Assembly (NCBI GenBank): GCA_034435375.1
Contig: DAOTXR010000037.1
Span: 62,001 to 126,000 of the forward strand
Origin: DAOTXR01 sp034435375
GTDB taxonomy: Bacteria; Chloroflexota; Anaerolineae; Aggregatilineales; UBA3940
DNA length: 64,000 bases
Reading direction: 5' to 3'
Position 1 is the first letter of the stretch, and the number at the start of each line of letters is the position of its first letter. The notes beneath the pieces are model-generated. The model had not been told where the DNA came from. It saw nothing but the letters and a program-made list of their open reading frames with translations, and ran no database searches. Positions 44,541 to 52,260 of the stretch are shown in pieces. The translations under genes and the position numbers were made by a program.

Positions 44541-45551
44541 ATGATGGTTGCCGTAGGCATCTACGGTGCGACAGGCTATACCGGGCTGGAGTTGGTGCGG
44601 TTATTGGCGCACCACCCAGAGGTGCACATCGGTTTCGTGACATCGGAAAGCATGGCCAACCAGAGCCTGCGCCGTAGCTGGCCTCTTGCTCCTGACCTGC
44701 AGTTAGTACATGCCGCCGACGCGCCGCTGGACAGCGTACAGAGTGTGTTCCTGTGCTTGCCCCACACTGAGTGTGCGCCGCTGGCTGCGCAGGCGCTAAT
44801 GAGGAATGTCCGCGTTGTCGATCTGTCTGCCGATCTGCGCCTGAACGAAGTCGAGGCATACTCGCAGTGGTATAGCGCAGCCCATCCTGCTCCCCATCTC
44901 CTGCCGATACCTTACGGCCTGCCAGAACTGGGCCGTGGCCCGCTGAGCGGGGCAAAGTGCATCGCCAACCCAGGCTGCTACGCAACGGCAGCTTTGCTGG
45001 GACTAGTGCCGTTGGCGCGATTCGAATTGCTTGTCGATGGCACCCCATTGATCGTCGATGCCAAGTCGGGGGTGTCGGGTGCGGGGCGGTCACCTAAACC
45101 GCACCTCCTGTTCGGCGAGGTCCACGGCAACCTCTCCCCCTATAGTATCGGGCGTACTCACCGCCACATTGCGGAGATCGAGCAGGTGCTGGCGGCTGAG
45201 GGTGTATCTGCAGGGCGGCTGATCTTCTCCCCGCACCTGTTACCCACCGACCGTGGCATTCTGGCCACGATCTATGTCCAGGTGAGGGACGTCACCCTGG
45301 CTCGCGCAGCCTATGAGGAAATGTACGGCGCTGAACCACTGATCGAAGTGCTGCCGGAGGGCGATCTGGCAACCCTGGCCCATGTGGTGCGGACACCGCG
45401 TGCGGCGATCTCGCTAACCCCAGTAGGCAGCAGGACGCTGATCGTCGTGGTGACCATTGACAACCTGCTCAAGGGCGCAGCCTCACAAGCTGTGCAGAAT
45501 TTTAACCTGATGTGGGGCTTCGAGGAAACCACCGGACTGCTGTCTTGCTGA
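44541..45551 (+). CDS. argC: N-acetyl-gamma-glutamyl-phosphate reductase
   Basis: A 336-aa NADPH enzyme that reduces N-acetylglutamyl phosphate to the semialdehyde, the third step of arginine synthesis. The Rossmann motif GATGYTGLE is at 9-17 and the catalytic C146 is in NPGCYAT. SGVSGAGR and HRHIAEIEQ with the active-site His follow. Length is normal. The tandem ATGATG start has GGGGAAAG just upstream. It is the first gene of the operon and lies directly behind the attenuator terminator. Confidence 0.95.
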   Translation: MMVAVGIYGATGYTGLELVRLLAHHPEVHIGFVTSESMANQSLRRSWPLAPDLQLVHAADAPLDSVQSVFLCLPHTECAPLAAQALMRNVRVVDLSADLRLNEVEAYSQWYSAAHPAPHLLPIPYGLPELGRGPLSGAKCIANPGCYATAALLGLVPLARFELLVDGTPLIVDAKSGVSGAGRSPKPHLLFGEVHGNLSPYSIGRTHRHIAEIEQVLAAEGVSAGRLIFSPHLLPTDRGILATIYVQVRDVTLARAAYEEMYGAEPLIEVLPEGDLATLAHVVRTPRAAISLTPVGSRTLIVVVTIDNLLKGAASQAVQNFNLMWGFEETTGLLSC

Positions 45552-45584
45552 ATAGACCGCGGTTCGGCCTTTGATGGAGAGGCT

Positions 45585-46334
45585 ATGGACAAGGGTTCAC
45601 CAATTGTGATCAAAGTGGGCGGCAACCATCTAGAACAGCCCGGTTTCATCCCGGCGCTGGCGCAGGTGGTGGCTGAGCATCAGCAGCGGCAGCCCTGCAT
45701 TCTGATCCACGGCGGCGGGCGGGCGGTAGACGCCCTGATGGCTCGGTTGGGCATCACGCCATCCTACATCGATGGGCAGCGCGTGACCGACGATGACACG
45801 TTGGCGGCTGTGGAGATGATGCTCACGGGTCGCGTGAACAAGGACCTCACTCTGGCGCTGCTGGAGGTGGGTGTTGACGCGCTGGGGATGAGTGGAGTGG
45901 ATCGCGGGCTGATCCGCGTCGAACCGTGGTCGGCGGCGATGGGGCGCGTGGGGCGCGTGGTGAACGTGAGGGCTGAGGTGCTGCGCGAGCTGTGCGCCCA
46001 GGGTGTGGTGCCTGTCATCTCACCGATCTCTGCTGGGCCGGAGGGGCGCTATAACGTCAATGCCGACCACATAGCAGGAGCCATCGCGGGAGCAGTGGAT
46101 GCCTCACATGCTGCTTTCGTGACCGACACACCCGGTGTGTGGGTAGGCAACACACTGGCAGAGCAGCTTTCGGCAGGCGAGGTCAGAGAGTTAATTGCCC
46201 AGGGAGTCATCCACGGCGGAATGGTTCCCAAGGTCAATGCCGCGCTGGACGCCCTGACAAACGGAGTGCACAGGGTGGTCATCACCGATTTGGAAGGATT
46301 GCGCCGGGGAACTGGCACGACCGTGGTGCAGTGA
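45585..46334 (+). CDS. argB: Acetylglutamate kinase
   Basis: A 249-aa amino-acid kinase: IVIKVGGNHL at the N-terminus, LIHGGGRAVD, and a C-terminal VVITDLEGLRRGTGTTVV with the ATP-side lysine region IHGGMVPKV. It phosphorylates N-acetylglutamate. The protein lacks the extra N-terminal helix that arginine-inhibited enzymes use to hexamerise, so it is probably not strongly feedback-inhibited (inference). A [LysW]-aminoadipate kinase is an alternative, but no LysW is present and the rest of the operon is arginine-specific. GGAGAGG precedes the ATG; spacing to argC is 33 bp. Confidence 0.9.
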   Translation: MDKGSPIVIKVGGNHLEQPGFIPALAQVVAEHQQRQPCILIHGGGRAVDALMARLGITPSYIDGQRVTDDDTLAAVEMMLTGRVNKDLTLALLEVGVDALGMSGVDRGLIRVEPWSAAMGRVGRVVNVRAEVLRELCAQGVVPVISPISAGPEGRYNVNADHIAGAIAGAVDASHAAFVTDTPGVWVGNTLAEQLSAGEVRELIAQGVIHGGMVPKVNAALDALTNGVHRVVITDLEGLRRGTGTTVVQ

Positions 46335-46364
46335 GTGGCAGCTAGCATACTTGAGGAGGCAGTC

Positions 46365-47561
46365 ATGGCTATCGACACGCAGCACATCATCGCTACGGAG
46401 ATCGTAGAGAAGGAAGGCCGGTACGTCCTGGGGACCTACAAACGTGCTCCTTTTGTGCTGGTAGAGGCGGCAGGGATGACCGTTACCGACAGCACAGGCA
46501 AACGCTACCTGGACTTTGGGGCAGGGATCGCAGTGAATGCGCTGGGGCACGCCGACCCTGAGATCGTGGCCGTGGTGCAACAACAGATAGCGCAGCTCAA
46601 CCACGTCTCGAACCTGTATCACACTGCGCCCCATGTCGAGCTGGCTGAGATGCTCTGCAACCTCAGCTTTGCCGATAAGGTGTTCTTTTGCAACTCGGGC
46701 GCCGAAGCCATTGAGGCAGCGATTAAGTTCGCCCGCAAATATGCTCGTGTCACGCACGATCCCGGCAAGACCGGGATCGTCGCTTTTGGCGGCGCTTTCC
46801 ATGGGCGGACCATTGGCGCACTATCCATTACACCACGCGAAGCCTACCAGGCCCCTTTCCGACCACTAGTCAATGGCGTGACGTATGGAAACTTCAACAA
46901 CATTGAGGCAGCACAGGCGTTCATTGGGCCAAACACGTGCGCGGTGTTTGTCGAGCCGGTGCAGGGCGAGGGCGGCGTGCATGTCGCTACAGCGCAGTTC
47001 CTGGAGGCGCTGCGCGAACTGTGCGACCGTCACGATGCGCTGCTGGTGTTCGATGAGGTGCAGTGCGGGCTTGGGCGGACCGGCAGGTTGTGGGCCTACG
47101 AGCATTATGGCGTGCAGCCGGACATCATGACAGTGGCTAAGGCGCTGGGCGGCGGTCTGCCGATGGGCGCCACGCTGGTCAGCGAGCGGGTAGCAGCAGT
47201 GATGGAAGCAGGCGATCACGGCAGCACATTTGCTGGCAGCCCTGTGGTGGCGCGTGCGGCACAGGTCGTACTGCGGCGTGTCAGCGATCCAGCGTTTTTA
47301 GAGCATGTCCGTGCGATGGGCGATGTGCTGATCACGCGCCTGCGTGGGTTAAAGTCATCCCACATCAAAGAGGTACGAGGGTTGGGGCTGATGGCTGGGA
47401 TTGAGCTGGATGTGGAAGTTGCGCCAATGATCGCCGCAGGGTACGAGCGTGGCGTGATTCTGCTCAATGCCGGACCAAATGTGCTGCGCCTGCTGCCGCC
47501 ACTGATCGTCGAGGAGGAGCACATCGAAGTGCTGATCGGGGTATTGGAGGAAATCCTGTAG
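46365..47561 (+). CDS. argD: Acetylornithine aminotransferase
   Basis: A 398-aa class III PLP aminotransferase making N-acetylornithine. Landmarks are FFCNSGAEAIEAAIKFARKY, GGAFHGRT, D230 in LLVFDEVQCGLGRTG and the Schiff-base lysine K259 in VAKALGGGLPMGA, and THGSTFAG-like GSTFAGSPV near the C-terminus. The ATG at 46365 has GAGGAGG upstream. It lies 30 bp after argB. A dual role in lysine synthesis is possible, as known in this family. Confidence 0.93.
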   Translation: MAIDTQHIIATEIVEKEGRYVLGTYKRAPFVLVEAAGMTVTDSTGKRYLDFGAGIAVNALGHADPEIVAVVQQQIAQLNHVSNLYHTAPHVELAEMLCNLSFADKVFFCNSGAEAIEAAIKFARKYARVTHDPGKTGIVAFGGAFHGRTIGALSITPREAYQAPFRPLVNGVTYGNFNNIEAAQAFIGPNTCAVFVEPVQGEGGVHVATAQFLEALRELCDRHDALLVFDEVQCGLGRTGRLWAYEHYGVQPDIMTVAKALGGGLPMGATLVSERVAAVMEAGDHGSTFAGSPVVARAAQVVLRRVSDPAFLEHVRAMGDVLITRLRGLKSSHIKEVRGLGLMAGIELDVEVAPMIAAGYERGVILLNAGPNVLRLLPPLIVEEEHIEVLIGVLEEIL

Positions 47562-47619
47562 GAACAAGTGTTTTTGCGAAAAGCCATTGGATTACTTTCC
47601 GCTGAAGAAGGGAGGCCGG

Positions 47620-48150
47620 TTGACCGACATAGCTGTCCATACGCCTGCGCCGCACTTCTCACACATCCGCGCGGCGCGGGTCGAGGAGGTGGAGAACATC
47701 CTGGCGCTGTTTGCTGATGAAGTCCGTGCAGGCAAGATGTTGCCGCGCGATGCGGGAGAGGTTCGCGCCCGGATCGCTGACTGGTTGGTAGCCGAGTCAG
47801 CAGGCCGCCTGGTCGGCTGTGTGTCTCTGGTGTTCTTTGACGAGGACTTGTGTGAGCTGCGCTCGCTGGCAGTCGATGCCCAATGGAGAGGCAATGGCCT
47901 GGGCGGAGCGCTGATCGACGCTGCTGTCAACCTGGCGCGGCAACGTGGGATGCAGCGCGTGCTGACATTGACCCGATCAGTGAGTCTGTTTGAACAGCAT
48001 GGCTTCCGACGGGATCTTGTAGCTAACTTTCCAGAGAAGGTGTGGCGCGATTGCATGCCATGCCCTCTGCGTGAGCGGTGCGACGAAGTAGCGTTGATCT
48101 GCTCTTTGGGACTGACTGACGGGCACAGTGGCAACGGAAGGCAACCATGA
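47620..48150 (+). CDS. argA: N-acetylglutamate synthase-like GNAT protein
   Basis: A 176-aa GNAT. Motif A is LAVDAQWRGNGLGGALI, and VLTLTRSVSLFEQHGFRR follows. A Cys cluster C-x2-C-x5-C appears in VWRDCMPCPLRERCDE, typical of short ArgA-type N-acetylglutamate synthases. It acetylates glutamate to start the pathway, although ArgJ downstream can also do this. A TTG at 47620 is chosen since AAGGGAGG lies 4-7 nt upstream; the frame also opens at a TTG at 47587. It overlaps argJ by 4 bp (ATGA), suggesting coupling. Confidence 0.78.
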   Translation: MTDIAVHTPAPHFSHIRAARVEEVENILALFADEVRAGKMLPRDAGEVRARIADWLVAESAGRLVGCVSLVFFDEDLCELRSLAVDAQWRGNGLGGALIDAAVNLARQRGMQRVLTLTRSVSLFEQHGFRRDLVANFPEKVWRDCMPCPLRERCDEVALICSLGLTDGHSGNGRQP

Positions 48151-49334
48151 CCCATGTTCAGGTAAAGGGGTATAGCGCAGCAGGGGTGTCCTGCGGGTTG
48201 AAACCCGATGGCAAGAAAGACCTCGCGCTGATCGTAGGGGAAAGACCCTGTACGGTAGCTGGTGTGTTCACGACCAACCGCGTTAAGGCTGCGCCGGTGC
48301 TGTATGACATGCTGACAATCGGCGCTGGAAAGCCAGTACGAGCAGTGGTAGCTAATGCAGGAAACGCCAATGCCTGTACGGGTGAGCAAGGTATGTCCAA
48401 CGTCCGTGCGATGGCCGATCAGACCGCCAGGGTCGTCGGCTGCACACCAGACGAAGTGCTAGTGCTGTCAACAGGTGTGATCGGCGTGCAGATGCCGATG
48501 GACAAAGTACTGCCCGGCATCCAGGCTGCGGCACAGGCGCTTGCAGCAGAGGGATGGGACGCTGCTGCCCATGCCATCATGACAACCGACACGCGGCCTA
48601 AGATCGTTAGTCTCACCTCCCACCGAGGGTACACCATCACAGGCATTGCCAAAGGGGCAGGGATGATCGCGCCGAACATGGCAACCATGCTAGCCGTGAT
48701 CGTTACGGATGCACAGGCGACGCGCCGCTGCCTTCACAACGCACTGATGGAGTCCGTCAATGTGAGCTTTAACCGCATCGTCGTCGATGGCGACATGAGC
48801 ACCAACGACACGGTACTGCTGCTGGCGAACGGAGCATCGGGGGTGGCGGTGGATGGCAGCGAGGTGGAGTTCGGCTCGCTGCTGAGGAGCGTGTGTGTGA
48901 CACTGGCGCAGGCCATCGTCCGTGATGGCGAGGGCGCGACGAAGTTTGTGACGGTCGAGGTGACTGGCGCACCTGACCAGGCTTCGGCGCTGGCGGTGGC
49001 TCGTAGCATTGCCACCTCGCCGCTCTGCAAGACGGCCTTTTACGGCAACGATCCAAACTGGGGGCGAATCGTGTGCGCTGCGGGATATTCTGGCGCAGCT
49101 GTGGAGCCAGACCGGCTGACGTTGGAGCTAGCCGATGCCAACGGAGGCGCAAAGGTCCGACTTGTGGTGGGCGGACAGCCTGCGGATTACGACGAGAATG
49201 CAGCTATCGCCTTGATGCAAGGGCCGGAATGGAGCATCCACCTTGACCTTGGGCTGGGGGGTGCGTCGAGCACAGTCTGGACATGTGATCTCAGCCCTGA
49301 GTATGTGTCTATCAACGGACACTATCGCACCTGA
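48147..49334 (+). CDS. argJ: Glutamate N-acetyltransferase / ornithine acetyltransferase
   Basis: A 395-aa self-cleaving enzyme. The cleavage and catalytic site is T180 in KGAGMIAPNMATML; the fragments stay together as alpha and beta chains. NAGNANACTG and NDTVLLLANG are typical. It transfers the acetyl group from acetylornithine to glutamate, closing the cyclic route, and some members also use acetyl-CoA. The start overlaps the previous stop by 4 bp. The gap to argG is 124 bp and contains a hairpin (49375-49399). Confidence 0.95.
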   Translation: MTHVQVKGYSAAGVSCGLKPDGKKDLALIVGERPCTVAGVFTTNRVKAAPVLYDMLTIGAGKPVRAVVANAGNANACTGEQGMSNVRAMADQTARVVGCTPDEVLVLSTGVIGVQMPMDKVLPGIQAAAQALAAEGWDAAAHAIMTTDTRPKIVSLTSHRGYTITGIAKGAGMIAPNMATMLAVIVTDAQATRRCLHNALMESVNVSFNRIVVDGDMSTNDTVLLLANGASGVAVDGSEVEFGSLLRSVCVTLAQAIVRDGEGATKFVTVEVTGAPDQASALAVARSIATSPLCKTAFYGNDPNWGRIVCAAGYSGAAVEPDRLTLELADANGGAKVRLVVGGQPADYDENAAIALMQGPEWSIHLDLGLGGASSTVWTCDLSPEYVSINGHYRT

Positions 49335-49374
49335 TTGTCGATTCAGGGGTGCGGGAGTGCCGGGCCTCTAGGCG

Positions 49375-49399
49375 TTGGCAGCCCTACAGAGGGTGCCAA
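49375..49399 (+). other. Imperfect hairpin between argJ and argG
   Basis: TTGGCAGCCCT can pair with AGGGTGCCAA (one bulge, 4-nt loop). No T-run follows, so it is more likely an RNA-processing or stability element than a terminator. Confidence 0.4.
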
Positions 49400-49458
49400 A
49401 GGATGCAGAGGCTGTCTCGTCTCATAGAATGTCTGCCTTTGGGAAGGGAGAAATTCTC

Positions 49459-50724
49459 GTGGTTGAGCAGAAGCAGGTAAAAAAGGTGGTCCTGGCCTAT
49501 TCGGGCGGCCTGGATACCTCGATCATCGTCCCCTGGCTCAAAGAGAACTATGGCTGTGAGGTGGTATGCTTCACTGCTGATCTGGGTCAGGGTGAGGAGC
49601 TTGATGGGCTGGAGGAGAAAGCCATCCGGAGTGGAGCCAGCAAGGTCTTTATCGAGGACCTACGTGAAGAGTTTCTGACCGGATACATATTCCCGACGAT
49701 GCAGGCTGGCGCAATCTACGAACATAAGTATCTGCTGGGTACGTCGTTCGCACGCCCTTTGATTGCCAAACGGCAGGTCGAGATCGCCGAGCAGGAAGGC
49801 GCCGATGCCGTTGCCCACGGCTGCACCGGCAAGGGCAACGACCAGGTGCGGTTTGAGGTGACGGTGATGGCCCTCAACCCGACGTTGCGTATTATTGCGC
49901 CGTGGCGTGAATGGGACATCCGCAGCCGTGAGGATGCACTGGCCTACGCCCGCGCACACAATGTGCCCGTCCGCCAGACGGAGAAGTCGATCTACAGCCG
50001 CGACGCTAATCTATGGCATATGAGCCACGAGGGCGGCCCGCTGGAGGATCCCTGGCTGGAGCCTGAGGAAGCCATGTACACCCTGACGGTCAGCCCTGAG
50101 ACTGCCCCCGATGTGCCGGAGGTGATCGATCTGGAGTTCAAGAATGGCACACCGGTCGGTCTGAACGGTGAGAAGCTGGGGCCTGTCGAGCTGGTGCTGC
50201 GGCTTAATGCGCTGGGCGGCAAGCATGCCATCGGGCGGGTGGACTTGGTCGAGAACCGGCTGGTGGGGATGAAATCACACGGTGTGTATGAGACACCCGG
50301 CGGCACGATCCTATACACAGCCCATCGTGAACTGGAGAGCATCTGCTTGGACAAAGACACCCTGCACTACAAGCAGATGCTCAGCATCCGTTACGCCGAG
50401 CTGGTGTACGACGGCAAGTGGTTCTCGGCACTGCGTGAGGCACTGGACGGTTTCGTGATGGTCACGCAGCGGCATGTAACGGGGCATGTGCGGCTGAAGC
50501 TGTACAAGGGCAATGTCATTGTCCTGGGACGCAAGTCACCGTATAGCCTATACCGCGAGGACTATGCCTCCTTCGGGCAGATGGATGTGTACGATCAGCG
50601 CGATGCTGAGGGATTCATCAACCTATGGGGGTTGCCGCTGAAGGTTGATGCCATGCTGAGCATCATGGGCACCGGGAAGAGCCGGTTCCGCGCCCCTGAC
50701 TATTCGATCTTCAAGCGAGATTGA
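49459..50724 (+). CDS. argG: Argininosuccinate synthase
   Basis: A 421-aa enzyme joining citrulline and aspartate with ATP. The PP-loop AYSGGLDTS is at 13-21. GCTGKGNDQVRFE, EKSIYSRDANLWHMSHEGG and YTVSPE-like TLTVSPETAPD are family signatures. The GTG at 49459 is chosen: GGGAAGGGAG lies 8 nt upstream and it gives the usual short N-terminus. The frame opens at 49375, but that 28-residue extension has no homology features. It lies 124 bp after argJ. Confidence 0.95.
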   Translation: MVEQKQVKKVVLAYSGGLDTSIIVPWLKENYGCEVVCFTADLGQGEELDGLEEKAIRSGASKVFIEDLREEFLTGYIFPTMQAGAIYEHKYLLGTSFARPLIAKRQVEIAEQEGADAVAHGCTGKGNDQVRFEVTVMALNPTLRIIAPWREWDIRSREDALAYARAHNVPVRQTEKSIYSRDANLWHMSHEGGPLEDPWLEPEEAMYTLTVSPETAPDVPEVIDLEFKNGTPVGLNGEKLGPVELVLRLNALGGKHAIGRVDLVENRLVGMKSHGVYETPGGTILYTAHRELESICLDKDTLHYKQMLSIRYAELVYDGKWFSALREALDGFVMVTQRHVTGHVRLKLYKGNVIVLGRKSPYSLYREDYASFGQMDVYDQRDAEGFINLWGLPLKVDAMLSIMGTGKSRFRAPDYSIFKRD

Positions 50725-50813
50725 TGTCAGGTTAGGATAAGACTCAGGCGGCCTCTACCTACTCCCACGCATGATGCTGGTCTATGAACTCACGAGTTGA
50801 GAGGGGGCAAACG

Positions 50814-52184
50814 ATGCGTCTGTGGGGCGATCCCTTCAGTGACGAGCCAGACGGCCTGATGAACCGTTTCAACGACAGCTTCACTTTTGATCGGCGGCTG
50901 TACGCTGCCGATATCCGGGGCAGTATCGCCTACGCTGGCGCACTACGACGGGTAGGGCTGATCGATGAGAGAGAGCACGCCGCGATGGTTTCGGGGCTGG
51001 AGCAGGTGCGGCGTGAGTTCGAAGAAGGATATTTTGAGGCGCTGCCCACTGACGAGGATATTCACACGGCCATCGAACGCCGCCTGACGGACCTGATCGG
51101 TGTTACAGCGGGCAAGCTGCACACCGGGCGCAGCCGTAACGACCAAGTGGCTCTTGACCTGCGGCTGTGGCTGTTGGAAGCCATCGAGAATGTGCAACGT
51201 AGCCTCAGGGAAACCCAGGCTGCTCTCGTGACGAAGGCTGAGGCCCACTTGGGCCTGATCATGCCAGGATATACTCATCTACGGCCTGCCCAGCCGGTGC
51301 TGTTTAGCCATTGGTTGTTGAGCTTTTTCTGGATGTTGGAGCGCGATCAAGATCGACTAATCCACTGTGCACGCCGCACCGCCGTGTGCCCGCTCGGCGC
51401 AGGAGCACTGGCTGGAAATCCCTTCCCCATCGACCGCGCGGCGCTGGCAGCGGACCTGGGGATGGATGAGATTGCGCCCAACAGCCTGGACGCAGTGAGC
51501 GACCGCGACTTCGCGGCTGAGTTTTTGTTTGTGGCGGCTCTCATAGGCGTGCATCTTAGCCGATTGGCAGAGGATCTGATCGTGCTCTCCAGCCCTGGCT
51601 ACCACTTCGTCATCATCGATGAAGCCTACACGACCGGATCGAGCCTGATGCCGCAGAAACGCAACCCCGATGCGCTGGAGTTGACGCGCGGCAAGTGCGG
51701 TCGGCTGATCGGCGATCTCATGGCGCTGCTCGCTGTACTCAAGGGGTTGCCCTTGACTTACAATAAGGATTTGCAAGAGGACAAAGAGCCGGTCTTTGAC
51801 GCGGTGGACACACTCAACCTGACACTGCCGGTGGTCGCAGGCGTGATCCGAACGTTAGAACCTGACCCTCAGGCAATGCGTGCCGCGTTGTCAAGCGAAA
51901 TGTTGGCCACCGACTTGGCTGACTACCTTGTCGAACGTGGGGTGCCGTTTCGAGAGGCACATCATGTGGTGAGAAGGTTGGTGCAGCGAGCCATATCACG
52001 GGGTAGAACGCTGGCTGACCTGTCTGTGGAGGACTTGCAGGCTGAGTCGGCAGCATTTGGGGAAGACGCACGGGCTGTGCTCGACTTTGAGCGGTCGGTG
52101 GCGCGTCGAACAGCGACCGGCGGGACCGCGCCGGAGGCCGTGCGGAAGCAGATCGTACAGGCGCGGGAGCGCCTGGGGGGTTGA
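50814..52184 (+). CDS. argH: Argininosuccinate lyase
   Basis: A 456-aa fumarase/aspartase-superfamily enzyme that splits argininosuccinate into arginine and fumarate. Signatures: LHTGRSRNDQVA (102-113), H155 in YTHLRPAQP, and the catalytic Ser region TGSSLMPQKRNPD at 274-286. The ATG at 50814 has GAGGGGG 8 nt upstream; an ATG at 50784 without a ribosome site is the alternative. It is the last gene of the operon. argF/carbamoyl-phosphate genes are not in the window. Confidence 0.95.
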   Translation: MRLWGDPFSDEPDGLMNRFNDSFTFDRRLYAADIRGSIAYAGALRRVGLIDEREHAAMVSGLEQVRREFEEGYFEALPTDEDIHTAIERRLTDLIGVTAGKLHTGRSRNDQVALDLRLWLLEAIENVQRSLRETQAALVTKAEAHLGLIMPGYTHLRPAQPVLFSHWLLSFFWMLERDQDRLIHCARRTAVCPLGAGALAGNPFPIDRAALAADLGMDEIAPNSLDAVSDRDFAAEFLFVAALIGVHLSRLAEDLIVLSSPGYHFVIIDEAYTTGSSLMPQKRNPDALELTRGKCGRLIGDLMALLAVLKGLPLTYNKDLQEDKEPVFDAVDTLNLTLPVVAGVIRTLEPDPQAMRAALSSEMLATDLADYLVERGVPFREAHHVVRRLVQRAISRGRTLADLSVEDLQAESAAFGEDARAVLDFERSVARRTATGGTAPEAVRKQIVQARERLGG

Positions 52185-52260
52185 GACGGGTCAAAGGCAT
52201 GAGGGCTTGCCACAGGGTGGTCAGGCGACGCAGGGAGCATGAGTCGCAATCAGTACCTCC

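Noticed and set aside
45585..46334. LysW-dependent lysine pathway
   Set aside because: No LysW gene; argJ, argG and argH show an arginine operon.
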